From Trichosphaerium sp. ATCC 40318 (Eukaryota; Discosea; Flabellinia; Trichosidae): a stretch of 64,000 nucleotides of DNA. Below are positions 46,023 through 60,946 of this stretch, piece after piece (positions within the stretch are counted from its first letter, which is position 1; the number at the start of each line of letters is the position of its first letter). A program made the position numbers and the translations under genes. Location of the stretch: assembly GCA_038496445.1 (NCBI GenBank), contig JALMLS010000376.1:1-64000 (forward strand), given 5' to 3'. The notes under the pieces were generated by a model. The model worked only from the letters and a program-made list of their open reading frames with translations. It was not told the origin of the DNA and did no database searches.

Positions 46023-47503
46023 CTAGCTTGTCTCCGATAAACCAAGTTTCTCTTCAATAGCCTTTAACCTTGCGGAAATATAATCTGAGTTTTTCTTGAT
46101 TTTTTCCATGTTTTTCTCTAGTTGTTCATTGAGCTACAAAACAGTTAAAAGGGTACCAAAGATACAAATCTCAACTTACAGTATCGAGTAAACTCTTTTG
46201 TTGCGTTAACACGCCTGAAGATTGCTCATGCTTCTTTTCAAGATTCGTTAACCGTTGCATCTGACACATGAGTTAATTGCAATGTACTTTGAGCAAAAAA
46301 AAAACGAGTACAAATGAAGCAGCTAGCTCGTGGAGGTGTTTGAGTTCCACCATACGGCTTAGGCAATGATCAATCTTTGGCATGGCTTTATCTATTGTAT
46401 CCATATTTGAAACCATTCTATCCAACTATTCGGATTAATAACTAATCCAACTTATCTATTTGCTTACTTTTGGATTAATATCAGCATCTCCTTTTTCCTT
46501 TTTCTCGTTTTGAAGCTCCATGGCAGAATTAACTTCATTCAGCCTGTCCTATATTTACTAAATATCACGTGGTATAAGAATATACGAACTGTTAAGTTGT
46601 TGAGATGTTCATCAGTGAATAATGCAAGTTGTGTCTTTACAGTTCGAATAGCAGTAAGCATATCACCATTTTCATCATATCCCTTGGTTTTTGGTTACAC
46701 TCACTCTTTACTATAAACTGTACGTACTATTGCAGTGTTGGAAACTCCAACGCAATTTTCAAGTTGTGTTATTCTTGTTTCTAGCTTCGATAACATCAAT
46801 ACCTCCGATTGCATGCCACTCTCTGTATTTCCATTTACTGGCACATCGGAAACAGGCACAGTGGTAACTGTTTCCACGTCAAGTAATCCCTCATATTCGG
46901 CTCGAAGACTACCACAACATTAACTTTTTTCAAAACTATCACGTGATTGTAACCAACCTACGTAGATTCGCTTGAAAATTAGCAAGCTTGGAAGCTGCTT
47001 TCTCAGCGTTAGCAGTGCCCTTATGTATGTTAAGTTTCTAAAGTGATGATTTCGATAAAACCACGTGTACCTTCTTCAACACACTTATACGTCGTTCAAA
47101 CTCGCTCACAAATACGTCTGCCTTTATTAATAAGTCTTCAACACCTTGATCGTCCCCAGTCACTAAATATATCAGTGTAAGCGCTAGTATTGATCATACC
47201 GTCTCTTGGCACGTGTTTTTTCCTTTTTACAGCATGCTCTGAGTGATATGACTTGAAAATGTCTGTAATGGCCAGCGGCGTGCTGTCAATCAGTTCAGGA
47301 GTATCCCTTGCAGAAGGCTGTTATTAGTAATTGCCTTCCTGTTAGTTATCGTACAAACACGATAATGTCATCGACAGCCTTTGCTGGCTTGGTTTCGTAT
47401 ACCTCTTCAGTTCCGTGTGCCTTATTTTTTTTGGTAAGCTCGAGATTACGTAAGCATGCGTGCGTACAATACTCTTAGGAGGCTTCGTGTCTGGCTCGCC
47501 CAT
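46023..47503 (-). CDS. DCTN2: Dynactin subunit 2 (dynamitin)-like
   Basis: Dynamitin is the p50 coiled-coil shoulder subunit of dynactin, the dynein cofactor. The start MGEPDTKPPK is followed by KVYETKPAKAVDDIIV, echoing the EPDVYET motif of the family. Coiled coils then include ADVFVSEFERRISVLKK, LRAEYEGLLDVETVTT, LETRITQLENCVGVS, LDRMVSNMDTIDKAMPKI, MQRLTNLEKKHEQSSGVL and NSDYISARLKAIEEKLGL. The LETRITQLE helix and the final KLG-type tail match dynamitin layout. Overall similarity is low, as usual for coiled coils. About ten exons. Confidence 0.65.
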
Positions 47504-47669
47504 TTTACAAGTCAAATGTTGTTTCTTTTTTAATGCGACCTGAAATTGACTTAGCGGCAGTTTCATTTTAAACATTTTGGCGCGAACAAGTGGTGCCTTT
47601 TTTGTTTTTATCCAAAGCAACCACACCTGGGAGTTAGATTACTCTTTGCCAATTTTTTAACATTAATAA

Positions 47670-49191
47670 ATGGATCCTCAAGAATTTGAACTTGCTGTTG
47701 CGCCTACAGATGGTACGGTAACATTTTAATTGTTTTTATGACGATTTTGACCTAAATGCCATTGATAGATAGCATCTCAGAGGTATGCTTCGCTCCTGGC
47801 GACGATGACATCCTTTTGGTAACAAGTTGGGATACAGTACGCTTTTAATTCTTAAACGGCTTATCTCATACGCAACACAGACTGTACGCGTATACGATGT
47901 ACCAAATAGGACTCTTCGCGCAAAGTATAACCACAAAGCTGCAGTACTCACTGGCTGTTGGACTGACGCTGCTCACACATACTCTGGTTCGTAATACATG
48001 CATAAATGGCTTTATTAACTCGTTTAAATCAAGGTGGCATTGACAGACAATTACGTACATACGAAATAAACACATCAACAGAAACAGTTCTGGGAGAGCA
48101 TGAAGAAGCTATCCGTACAGTTCGCTATGGCAAACAAGCGGGTAAGATGACTAAATGTCAAAAAATCAAGACAGAACACTCACTTGAGAATGAAAGACAA
48201 AACAAAAAAAAAACATGTACTAATGGCGTCCAGGTTTACTTGCAACTGGTAGTTGGGATAATACAGTAAAATTATGGGATGTAAGACAAAATAATACTTG
48301 TATTGGTACACATGACCAAGACGGTAAACGTGTGTACACAATGGACTTTGCTGGACACCAACTTGTTGTTGGTACACAAGGTAAAGACAAAAAAAATAGA
48401 AAAATCCAAAAAAAAAAAAAGGATACTGACGCTCTTCTTCAAAAAAATAGGCAGACAAGTGCTTATATGGGATGTACGTAATATGGCAGCACCAGTTCAA
48501 CAAAGAGAGTCATCTTTACGGTTCCAAACAAGGTGTATTAGAGCATACATTGACGGAGACGGTAAATACTTTTTTTCTTTCCCCGTGGTTTTTTGTTTGT
48601 TTTCTTACGTTGATTTAAAGGATATGCCCTTTCTTCTACTGAAGGTAGAGTTGCTATGGAGTATTTTGATCATAGACCAGAAGTACAGAAAAATAAATAC
48701 GCATTCAAATGTCATAGAAAAAAAGATGGTAATGTTGATCAAGTTTATCCTGTTAACACTATTGCCTTCCATCCAATGTACGCCTCTTTAATTTTTTTGG
48801 GTTTTGTTAAAATGAACCTAGACATGGTACATTTGCAACTGGTGGATGCGATGGTGTCGTAAATATTTGGGATGGTACGTGCAAGGAGAATCCAAAACGT
48901 TTTGGTTTTTTTGAAATTTTGCTAACTCTGACAAGGACGGAACAAGAAGCGTCTTACACAATATCACTCATACAAAAACTCTATTGCATCACTATGTTTC
49001 AATTCTAAAGGAACTATTTTGGCTATTGCAGCAAGTTACACATTCGAAAAGGGAGATATTGAGTACGTTCTTTTTTTTTTTTTGAGTGAGTTTTTGTATG
49101 ATCTGACAGCCTTTTTAGACATCCTCCAGATAAGGTGTTTATTAGAAATATTAACGAAAACGAAGTATTACCAAAACCAAGAAAGGTTTAG
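47670..49191 (+). CDS. BUB3: Spindle checkpoint protein BUB3
   Basis: A seven-bladed WD40 protein that brings BUB1 and BUBR1 to kinetochores. Exons read [157 protein letters not shown] and [10 protein letters not shown], ending [13 protein letters not shown]. The EGRVAMEY...YAFKCHR block and the C-terminal HPPDKVFIR are BUB3-specific and separate it from RAE1. About ten introns of 30-70 nt. Confidence 0.96.
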
Positions 49192-49270
49192 TCGTTTAGG
49201 AGAGGTTGTGTACATTACCAAAGGGTATTAAAAATTGAAAAATAAAAATACTGCTTTTCAAAGCTGTGTT

Positions 49271-50599
49271 TTAGTCTTTTCCATTCCTTTTTCTCCATTT
49301 AAGATATCTCTTCATTTTCGCGGAGTGCATACGTTTTTTATGTTGTGCTTGGTAAGCAGCCATCTGTTACCATGTTTAGTAAGTGATATGGGTTGTTTTG
49401 TCATTGTACCTGAGCATCGTATTCTTCTCTTGTAATTCCATTTTTTTTACATACGATTTCGATTTTTCCATCTTCATCCAAGAGGCACTGCCATTCTATT
49501 GCCTATTTTAAATTAATAAGCAAAGAAAAATACAGGGGAATAATTAGGTTACTTTGTAGATATAGTATGGTATGAGAAGCATTTGCCAAGCTAGAATATC
49601 TACCCTGAGAGTCAGTATTTAAGTTCATATTGATTTTTGTTTAAGGTATTTAGTTTGACCTTGATATGTTGGTGGCTGTGCTCCTTTTATTTCCATTGGT
49701 ATATCTACATCCTCATCTTTATGTTTTTTATAGTTGCTACCTATATATGACAACGATGAACTTTGGAGTAGAAAGAAGAAAAACCTAGAAGGTTTTGATT
49801 GCACGCACCATATTTGGCTTTTAAAATTTGATTCTTTCTTACTTTGTAGGCTTGACTGTGTCGTTTTATTTTGCCCACGATATTCCAATGTTTCCAATAA
49901 TCGTACATAAACTTAAGGAGATTCGCTGACAAGAAAGTCCATAGCAAGACATACCTGTTAAAACAAAGATTAATAAAATCTTATTGAAAAAAAAAGTCAA
50001 ACAAGCAACAAAATACAGTTTTTTAACACGTGTCACATGTATAAAAATACCTAATGTCATGTTTTGGAGCTCCCCATTCGTGCATGTATCTGTTATAATA
50101 CTGGTCCATGAATGGGATACCTAGAAGCAGTGTGCTTAGAGCAAATATGGTTTTGTCATTGTACCATTTGTTCGCAGATCGTCATACTCTGCTTTTGCTT
50201 CTTCGTTACTCAATATACCAAATGCTTGCACAATGTCCAGGTAGAGGTCTGTTGCCTTTCCCACTTTGTCAGGGTGGCTTAATAGTTAATTCGCTTCCGA
50301 TGGTTTGGTTTATTAGAACGTACTGCTTCATTGACAGCGTTCTGAACGCTTTTTTGAGTGCTTTAAGTTTTGTTTTGGGTGTCACTCCTAAAAACCCTGT
50401 TAATACGTGTTAATGCGCTATAGAGATCATACCGAGTATTTTATAGGCGTCTTTGCCTTCAACAATAAATTTTACCTTTAAAATGTAAGAGTAGAAGTTA
50501 ATACAACTGTACCAGATCATAATAATGAGAACTTTCCGCACTACAAAGGAGAGCGATCGCAAAGAGCACAAATAGCGCTATTAGCGATGTCCTTGTCAT
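49271..50599 (-). CDS. DNAJC25-like membrane J-domain protein
   Basis: A signal peptide MTRTSLIALFVLFAIALLCS starts at 50599. The J domain follows (DAYKILGVTPKTKLKALKKA, HHPDKVGKATDLYLDIVQAF, EEAKAEYDDLR) with an intact HPD. Then comes the DNAJC25 hallmark MDQYYNRYMHEWGAPKHDIR and membrane segments (YVLLWTFLSANLLKFMYDYW, AWQMLLIPYYIY). A basic tail SAKMKRYLKWRKRNGKD ends it; it was found only by splicing past an apparent stop at 49401. DNAJC25 homologues are endoplasmic-reticulum Hsp70 co-chaperones. Introns have GTACAG/GTACGT donors. Confidence 0.88.
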
Positions 50600-51214
50600 A
50601 CGTTACACTGTGACCTTACCGCGCCTTCGAGAAAAACAGGGGAGTCGCAACAAGTCCTAAACTTCAGTACAAAAAAAAGACAAGTTCGCGAAGTCGCTGA
50701 AATCAACAACAAGTAGCGCAAGCAGCCCATTTTGCTTCGTGGTCACTAAATTTTATCGCTACCTACTGTTTTAAAACCGTGACGGTGCGTTCCACTTTGA
50801 ATCATTGAAAAATCCAACAGAATTTAGTTAAAAGAAAACGTTCCTAGCGTATACTAGTGCATGGCAGTTCTAGTTCTGATTTTGGCTGAAGCACTGCCAT
50901 TAATGGTAGTGGTTTTCTGTACAGAGAAAGAATGCCCGACTTAACTGTGGCGGCTTTTTAGGCATACTACAACCATACAGAAGCCTCCTCAGGAACCTAA
51001 TCATACCCGCCTAGTAATTTAGATAACTAATTTATTAACTGTTGAGCAGTACGTCATTAACATCCTTTTCGTTAAACGTTAGCAACAAAAACGCTCATTA
51101 CGATTGTTACTCTTTCCTGGTATCTAATTTGTCAAATATTGAATATTTGGGAAATTAAAGTTGTGAAAACGCCAGTGACTCTTCATAAGGATAGTACTAA
51201 CTATAGCGTAGCAT
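50600..51214. other. Divergent intergenic region
   Basis: 615 nt between the DNAJC25-like (-) and 51215 (+) starts, one of the longest gene-free stretches outside the rDNA spacer. No coding pattern, tRNA or repeat was seen. Confidence 0.6.
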
Positions 51215-52729
51215 ATGGATCACTTTCCAAGTCTTTTAAATTCAGGGAGCTTTCCAGCTGCACCTCCACCAGAATTCGTGGCCCTCAAACCCGCCACTAA
51301 TGCAAATACACAATGGGAACGTCAACTGTCGGCTTTACCATTCAACTCCAAACAAGGCAAAGAGATAAGAATACCGCTCACCCCACTACGTCCAATGGGC
51401 TACCACATTGAACGTAAAGTAGTCAAAAGCTCAGCAGGTCATTACAAAGTATGCGAAACACGCGAATTTCAGCTTCAAAACCCTGAAACAACAGAACAAA
51501 CCACAGAAAGCGAAGACGGTAACTTTAAGGATGTAAGCAAAGACATTACATTGACAACTCCAGAGTTTACAGTCGGGCAAACGATCAACGCAAACTTGGC
51601 AACAAACAAGATAAACTCTTCGTTCTACCTAAACATGGACGGTAGAGACGTATCATGTCCACAAAACCAGATGGAGCTCGATTTGGGTCTTGGAAGCTTC
51701 TTTGATGCTCCAACGGACTTTATGTTCAACGGGCAGCAAGGCGGTCGCCATGGTCCTCATTTCATGCCTGGTGGAGTCCCTCATGTTACTGCTATTCCAA
51801 GTAATAACTTCTTTTCTCCTCCATCCCAAAGAAGATTACTGCGTTCCTCGAGCGATTTTGAGCGTTCTGTTGCTGCTTCATCCCCAGATGGAAGTGATGC
51901 TCAGACCCTCAGGCACCGAGATATGCTTGCTGTTTGCGAAAAGAAAGAAAAGGAGCTAATAGAAGAGCTTGATAGGATACAAGCCAAAGTAGCTTATTTG
52001 AAGAAAGCGATCAGAAGACAAAATACACATATTTCTCCAGAGCAGCTAGCAAACAGAAAATCAAAGAAACTTAAACCAAACACATACGAAGCACTCTTTA
52101 GCAAAGTATGCGAGAATGGCGAATTCAAGGAGATGTATGTAAAGGCAGATCACCCAAAACCGTCAAGTATAAGCGAACTAGGTACGCTGGAAACAAGGGA
52201 AAAAACTTAAACCCATAAACGTGGGCCATAGTGGTTGAAAATTTTTTACCGTTTTTTTTTTCAATTAATACTCCTTTTATTCTTACACTTCTCCAGCTGG
52301 TATGATGTATTTTTTACTTGTAGAAAAGACTGCAAAGCGCCCACCACAAGTGGGGTTCTCTTTTCGGTCGTATTCTGACTCACATTATACATCAGTAAAC
52401 AGGCACGTGGTTTTTCTTTTTTCTTTTTTTGGTGTTTGGGTTGTTTTGAGGGTTTTTGAATAACAATATTAATGTAGGGACGATCCTATGATTTGTAAAG
52501 TAAAACAATGGCAAGCAGAGGATCCTATCAAACAATGGCGATTATACCACTTTTACAGAGGTAATAAAAGGTACGAGAAAGGAAAAACCATCCAATGGAA
52601 ATTGTTTTGTCTTCTGTTGTTCTGACGATTTTTTTTAGTACACGCAAACGAAGACGCGTTGCTGGAGATGATAACCTCGAAGAATCAAAATCTAGGAAGC
52701 TCAAGGCTAATTCATCACCAAATAATTAA
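51215..52729 (+). CDS. Nuclear coiled-coil protein, function unknown
   Basis: Most of the protein comes from one exon of nearly 1 kb, exceptional here. It starts MDHFPSLLNSGSFPAAPPPE and has IRIPLTPLRPMGYHIERKV, a Ser-rich patch (RRLLRSSSDFERSVAASSPD) and a coiled coil (KKEKELIEELDRIQAKVAYL). After a normal intron comes AKRPPQVGFSFRSYSDSHYT, then DDPMICKVKQWQAEDPIKQW, and a basic STRKRRRVAGDD that looks like a nuclear localisation signal. The second intron (52403-52477) appears to be of GC-AG type. The family was not recognised. A chromatin or transcription role is only a guess. Confidence 0.75.
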
Positions 52730-53081
52730 CCACTTGCTGTTGTTCATTATCACCTGCATAATGATGATATGAACCTGAGCATTATCCAAGAAAATAAAAA
52801 AATTGTAAAGTATTGTAATGATTTATCTGTAATAAAATAGTTGGCTCGTACATTCTATTAAATATTTGGGAAAACCGAACTTGGTTTTTATAACACACGA
52901 TTTCACACGCAATCTGCGTAACTACCTTAACCAAGTCTGACTTTCGCTGAATCTATTGATTGTGCAACACGTTTGGGCTACAGAATTTTCATGAAAATTC
53001 AGGAACGCATCGATTCAAGTAAATCAGGACTCCACTTTCCTTTTACGTAAACTTGTGTAGCACAAATATTTATTGAAGAGT
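52730..53081. other. Convergent 3' intergenic region
   Basis: 350 nt between two gene ends facing each other. No gene, repeat or RNA was recognised. Confidence 0.55.
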
Positions 53082-56000
53082 TTAAATTGTTAAGTGATCA
53101 TACAACACTTTGTTCGCAAGTTCAGTAGCGCCAGAATGCTATAAAAAAATAAACAATCGAACCAAAGATTCTAGTAGTCGTACCTTGTAAATAAGATGTA
53201 AATTGAACGCAGCTTCCCTCTTGAGTACAACAATATCACGTTCATCATCCCAACTTAGTACCTAAAGTTGAAGAGTTAATTAAACGGCACAAGGAGTTTT
53301 GTGTCATGTACCCGTTGATACAAAGGAATAGCAAGGTGTAAAAGGCCAATCTGATGGAAAGCACGAGCTAGATTATAAGTACTCATGCTATCTCTACCAG
53401 ACAGCTCATAATATCGCATCAAAAAAGAGAACGCTTTCATTACCTTAAAACACCGTGTCAATCCAACAAAGAAAATTTTTTATGTAAAGGTACCTGATGT
53501 TGACGATCAGGAATACGTCTACTCATTACGGTCTGTAGATAGGTAACACCAAGTAGCATACTAATTAAAGGATCTTCTGGGCAAATCCTATAAGCTTGAA
53601 AATAACGTGCAAGTGCCAAGCCAAATGTCCCTGACATTAAAGAATGATGGCCAACCATAATCTATGTTCAAAAAGTCAATAAATTTTTAGCGTTGAGATT
53701 AAGAAAACGTACCTGTAAGGGCACCTGCGCATTTGGCATGTCTTTTGTGTGGTCCTCTAAAAGTCTTCTTACATGTCGTGCAGCGTTACCAAGGTGACCA
53801 AATCTGGCGTGAAATTATGTGAGTTTAACATAAACCATAAAAGCTTTCATTTTACCTTGCTTGTATAAAATAGAACATATTCCAAAGCGGCATAGACGTT
53901 GGATACTGTCTACATAGAACACGTATATGAACATTAGCAGCTTCGTAGTTTTTATTCTTTGTAGCAATCTCTTATAACAAGTAAGAAGAAGAAATCACAT
54001 AAAAAAAGAAAGGAACTTCAAAAAGAAAAAAACCCAACAAAAAAAAAAGTGAATGCTTCGTACTCGCTCCCAAAAATACAAGTTGATGATACAGAGGCTT
54101 TGACAAAGCCCTATGAGCGTATTCATTCCACTTACATACTTTAATCTAAAGGCAAGTGTTAGGACATGTTTTGTGTAGATTACTATGTACCATATCCTCT
54201 GTTATTGTATGTGCTCTATCATAACGTCCATAATAGAATAATGTCTTACCAACAGCCATACTTACTTCAAAAAAAGCTTCAATACCGATTATTTCAACGA
54301 ACGTTTTTCCTCTACGTCTTCTCCTTCTTCCTTTTTCTCCATCATCGCCTTCCTACATCAAAAAAACTCAGTAAGTACGAAAAGTATCAAGAAGAATTAA
54401 GAAAAAAGTAGGAACCTCGTTGTCAGTGTCACTTTCTTCGGCTGCAGCCTCAGCTCGTTTTCTCGCATCTAAAGCATCCCAGTAGTTTTCTTTGTGTCTC
54501 TTTCTTGAACATTGAGGTATCTCCAATATATCAGGGTTCGTTATAAGAGGTAGACATAGTTCCAAGAATCCTTCAAAGTCATGGGACTCATAAAGAATTA
54601 TACCTCTTTGTATGAGGATTTTATAATTCTTTTTATCTATTTCGTCACCTTCTTCTCTTTGAGAAAATTTCTCAAGTGGTTGCATAGCATCTTGGTAGTT
54701 ACCAAGTCCTCTAAATTGTTCAAAAAATCAGTTTTAACTAACATCAGCTTAACGGTTGCCTGTGGACGTACCTATGTAACCGAGATAGTTCAATACAAGC
54801 TTCAACATGTTGAGGAATAGCAGCAACAACTAAATAATTGTTAGGTTACGCATTTTTTTTTTTCCCACATTCATTCAGTTTTTCGAACCTTTTTTGTAGT
54901 ACATTATTGCATCTTCTGTTCCACCCAAAGATTTGCAACACTTTCCTAACTTTAGCCACACTTCTGCGTCATTGTACTCAGGATACGTTTGGATAGCTAA
55001 GAAATAAGACAAAGCGCTCTCGTAGTCCTCAACCTAAGATAACCTGTCAAAAAAATATGACTCTCGATTTTTTTGTTTATCATTCATAAGACGTACAGCA
55101 AAGCAAGCTTCCGCTACATTATAATACAAATCTAATCATGTAAGTACAAATCCTATAAATCGTTGATGCATTGCACACCCAAATAGTCTTCTTTTGGATA
55201 TTTTTGAAGTTGATCAAAACTTTCCTAAACATGAAATGAGACATTCAAAACACAGCTTTTCTTCATTTTTTGCTTGCAAAGGAGTACTATAACTTTCAAA
55301 TGCTGGTACCTTAGCTTGAGTATGATTCATCAAATAGGTCTGACAAATGCCATAATTTACCGTCAAGTCTATCGGTACATTGTTGCGCCGAGATCTTTGT
55401 TTTTGTATCAACGCTGCAGCGCGTTCAAAATCGCCGATATTCATATACAACTCCGCTAACAAACATTGTTAATATCTCATACACTCAATAGGTAATCAAA
55501 GTCTACGTACCAAGTAGATTTACTAAGTGAAAGAGCTCAGATCCTTGATCATCACCAATACGTTCTAACGTTTCACGTAACGTTCTAAATGCATCATCAT
55601 GGCGACCCATCACAAAATACAACCTCCCTAGCTCTTGATAAAGATTTGTATCACTTGGGAATTGCTTTATCAACATCTAAAACAAAACGAATGTCAAACA
55701 AACATTTTCTCAAACAAAAAAATTATATCATGATGTATTATAAGGTTCTCTTACTTGTAACCCTTCAAGCGCTTTCTTGTGCTTGTTTGTGTTTATGTAT
55801 AAAGATGTTCTATCTTTAAGTGTATCCCAATCCTTCTCATTCTTTTTGAGAACCTAGAGACGATCATTAGATCTAACCTCAGAACGCAAAGATTGTTACC
55901 TTAGAGTATGCATCAGCTGCTTGTTTTACATCTCCTATGTCTCTCGCCAAGTCACCTATACGTTTCCACATCTCAATGGTTGCCCTCTTTGGAGCAAAAG

Positions 56001-56646
56001 AGGTTCCTAGTACAAAGAAGTCCAACTGAAGCAAATGTTAACATGCGATTAAAAATAACAGACAATGTGTCGTACGGCTTTCTTCTTGTCATTCATCTCT
56101 TCATAGATTTCTCCCAATGTGAAATAAGGATCATCTGTACGCGGTTGTTGTTGTATAATCTTTAAAAGTATATCAACTGCCTTTTGTAAAGCATTAGAAT
56201 TAATGTAAATCGTCATTCGTTGTTACCTGCGCATACTCTTTTTCAACAAAATGCATTGTGGCTACGCCCATCATGCGTGCTAAGTGTGGTGCCAGTTTTG
56301 AGGCGCCAGCACGTTTTTTAGGCTGGTTTGTTAGTATTTAATTTTGTATAGCGAAGAATACCTTTTTACGGCCTACTGGTACTAACTCACGCGCAATGTC
56401 ATCAAAGCCAGGCCCATAAGCGAATTTTCGTTTTTGGCTACAATTAACGTTACAAATCACGGTTGCGAGCGTAGTAGTACCCAGTTAGGGCATCATTTTC
56501 ATCATCTAAATCACTGTCGCTGTCAAATTCAATAGCAATGAAGTTTGAGTCTATTTACGCATAAGAGACGCTTATAAGATGTAATTACCGAGTAGTTCGT
56601 CGTCTGAATCTGATAAAATGTCTTTTGTGGCGGGAGTACCCAACAT
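53082..56646 (-). CDS. TFIIIC TPR subunit (GTF3C3 / tau131)
   Basis: TFIIIC binds A and B boxes of tRNA genes and its TPR subunit recruits TFIIIB. The start MLGTPATKDILSDSDDELL leads into an acidic region. TPR arrays follow (KEYAQAVDILLKIIQQQP, DPYFTLGEIYEEMNDKKKAV, EMWKRIGDLARDIGDVKQAA, NLYQELGRLYFVMGRHDDAF, AELYMNIGDFERAAALIQKQ, AEVWLKLGKCCKSLGGTEDA, HVEACIELSRLHRTLGNYQD). A charged break (about 54420-54700) and a second array follow, ending AAFNLHLIYK and HSGATELANKVLYDHLTI, as in the conserved GTF3C3 C-terminus. Around 20 exons are inferred. Confidence 0.93.
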
Positions 56647-57090
56647 TGTGGCGGGGTAAAACCGCTATTTGCTGGCGCGTTATGTGGTAGCGTATTTAAC
56701 AGAAAATAACGAAGTGTTTTTCTAGCCGCAGTCTTGTAAAAAAATCGTTTTACCACCCTTGAATTGATGTGCACGCAGCTCATTGTATTCATTTACATAA
56801 CATCAAAAGTGAAATTGGCAATAAATTCACCAAATACATACAACAAGTACTTCAAGCCGTAGTTTCAAAGGCACAAGAAAGGAGAAAACGTTCATTATTG
56901 ACTCCTGAAATATTCAGTTCATTGACTTGATTTTGTGTAACAGTAAAGAACAGTGCATAACTCCTAAACTCTGTATGTGACTCTTCGCTTGAATGTTCCT
57001 TTCGTGGTTTTTGAGGAGTTAAAAGAAAGTTCAAACTACTTTTTCCATCCTTTTTTTCCCTTTTTAGGTCATAATTTACAAACACCAAAG
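56647..57090. other. Divergent intergenic region
   Basis: 444 nt between TFIIIC102 (-) and cathepsin (+) starts. A 78-codon antisense frame at 56852-57088 has no ATG and is probably accidental. Both promoters must lie here. Confidence 0.55.
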
Positions 57091-58345
<1,255 letters not shown>

Positions 58346-58629
58346 ATGTTAAATAAAATATTTACCAAGATATAAAAATTGTATTAGTTTATCTATTCTC
58401 TAGACGCTTTTCCGTGCATTGTTATTTACCACGGAAAAAATCTATTTGGTAGTTTTTAGATGTGTGACATTTTTATATCACGTGAAAGTTCGAGTTTGAT
58501 TCACACTCTCCGTGAACGTGCTCATTTTTTCTCTTAGACATATCATTGCGTGCACAGTCGTGATTTTCGTGGCAGGCGCATGTAAGTCATGTGGACTTCA
58601 TTCTGCCAGGAAATTCACGACAGCACGTC

Positions 58630-60667
58630 ATGGAATATCTTGAACGTGTACTGATTCAACCAGCAAAAAAATGGCCTCAGCAAACAATTACCTACGGTTC
58701 GTAGTACCTTACTTTCTAACTAACAAAGGCTGATTTTCAAAGGCAATACAACATTGACGTATTCTGAGCTTCATCGGAAGTCTCTACTTCTAGCTGGCGC
58801 ACTACAATCGCGTGGTATAAAGCGAGGGGATTTACTACTATCCAATGCGTTTCACGCTATAACAAACTTACTATGGGGCTTTGCAGCCAAGTATCTTGGC
58901 GCTCAAGTACTGGATGGTACGATGATTATTCACAAAACCATTTCTAACCTTTTGGCTAAAAGTGGGCTTGTTCCCACTCGATCAAATATCTGCCCTGTGT
59001 TCCCTTCATAAACTCAAAATATGCGCTATTATTTCAAAAGAAGAAATACTCCCACTAAAGCTGTGCCCACGTGATCGTACTTTTCTTCCTTGCGGCGAAA
59101 CAGGTACTTTCTGATGCTTTTTTTCAAGCTACTTTTAGTTCTGATCCATAAGTAGGCGACCTTTTGAGTGTTGATGCATTAATAAGCGAGAACAAACCAT
59201 ATACTCAAGTTGAAATGGATCTAGGTGATCCCTATTTGTTATTAACGTCATCAGGAACTACCGGAGTCCCAAAGATTATCGTTCATAATGCCAAAACTTT
59301 ACTCCACTATTGGTTGGCTTCTGACACCAAGCATGGTCCCGAAGGTACGCAATTAGATCAACAATGATATCAACTATAACAAAATGTAGACACTGAACTT
59401 ATCTGCATACCTATGGCTGCTCCGTCATCTCTTGGGTTGGCCATGATTAGTCTAACCTCGGGAAGCAAAATAGTCTGTGCCGAAAATTGGAAAGAGGTAT
59501 TCGCGTCACCTGCTTATTAAGTCTTATAACTACTAGGCACGTGCTTGTATGTCGCTAGTACAGAAACATAAAATCACACGGTAAATTGAGACAAAGGCTT
59601 GCACACGCTAACGTCTCTTGTGTAGGATGGTGGCATTTGCTCATTTTATAACGTTTCTACTTGATGACGAAGAACACGATTTTACTTCTTTAACTAACGT
59701 TGGCATTGCTGGTATTAAAATAACTCAATCATTAATGAGTAAAGTAAGTAGGGTTTGTTTTGTCAAGCTATTTACTTTGAGAATAGTTAATTAAAAAGTT
59801 TCCCAATATCAAATTCACCCAAGCATATGGCATGACAGAGTGTTTTCTAATTGCAACAACAGTCATAGAAAGTGCTGATACCGGTGAAGCGATGAAACCA
59901 TTCCCTTTCGTATCGCTAGAAGTACGTGATAATACTGGAAAGGCTCTTAAGGACGGAGGCAAGTTTGTTTTTTCAAAAGAAAAAGCAACATTAAAACACA
60001 GCACTCTTTTCTAACAGAATCTTGGTAGAAATTGGTGTTGTGTGGTTAAAGACAGATTACATGTGTAAAGAGATTCTGCATAGAAAAGAGCCTCTTCTTA
60101 AAGATGGATGGTAAGATTTATTGTTGTCTCCGATAGACCTAAACTAACACAACTTTAGGTTCTATACAGGGGATATAGGCTACATGAAGGATGGTCGTAT
60201 TATACTTCAAGGAAGGAGAGGGGTAACTGATCATTTATCCGTTTGATACATACATATTGACACTGTACAGGACCTCATTTTTTGCATACACGGTCCCAAG
60301 ATCACCGCCACTGAAATTGAGGAAAAGATGTCACAGCTTGAAGGCATTCATACAACAGTGGCATTTGGTGTTCCTGCCATCTCAGTACGTATTGTGAAGT
60401 CCTAGTAAATGAGCATGATCTTAATGATTATAGCTTGGTGAAGAGATTTGCCTTGCATACAAGTTGAAGAAAGGGTCGTCCGTAACACTGGAGCAAATAG
60501 TAGAGCACTTTGAAAAATGCTTTCCTATTCAAGTTACACCACCAAAAGAACATTTCATGGAAGTTGAAGAATTCCCATTAACACGTGGTAAAATAAAGAA
60601 AGCAGCTGTAAGAGATAAGATAAAGAAGCAACTAACACTGTCTGATGATCAACTAAGCAGATGGTAG
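58630..60667 (+). CDS. AMP-binding acyl-CoA synthetase
   Basis: An adenylate-forming enzyme that activates a carboxylic acid with ATP and joins it to CoA. The start MEYLERVLIQPAKKW is followed by LTYSELHRKSLLLAGALQS. Motifs in order: the phosphate loop LLLTSSGTTGVPKIIVHN (59240-59290), QAYGMTECFLIATTV (A5), GWFYTGDIGYMKDGRIILQG (A7/A8) and PLTRGKIKKAAVRDKI with the catalytic lysine (A10). At under 500 residues it is on the short side for the 4-coumarate-CoA ligase/ACSF2-like group. The substrate cannot be told. About nine introns; some exon borders (58930-59160, 59500-59640) are uncertain. Confidence 0.9.
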
Positions 60668-60946
60668 AAAGTCATACAATAAACACAAATCACAACACTA
60701 AATTGTTTAAATCCAACATTTCTTTTATGACTTCTTGACTTGTCACCAACAAACTACGACTGAAACTCTTTATATTTTTCAGAACATCTTCTATCACCAT
60801 TGATATTGTAATAATACTAACACAAAGAATGATAAAAAAGAACTGGTGTAGCGTCAGCACAATGAACAATTGATTTTAGTGTACAGAATTTTATTGACAA
60901 ACATACAAGCTTACTAATCTATTACCTTCGAGCTCGTTAAGATTTT

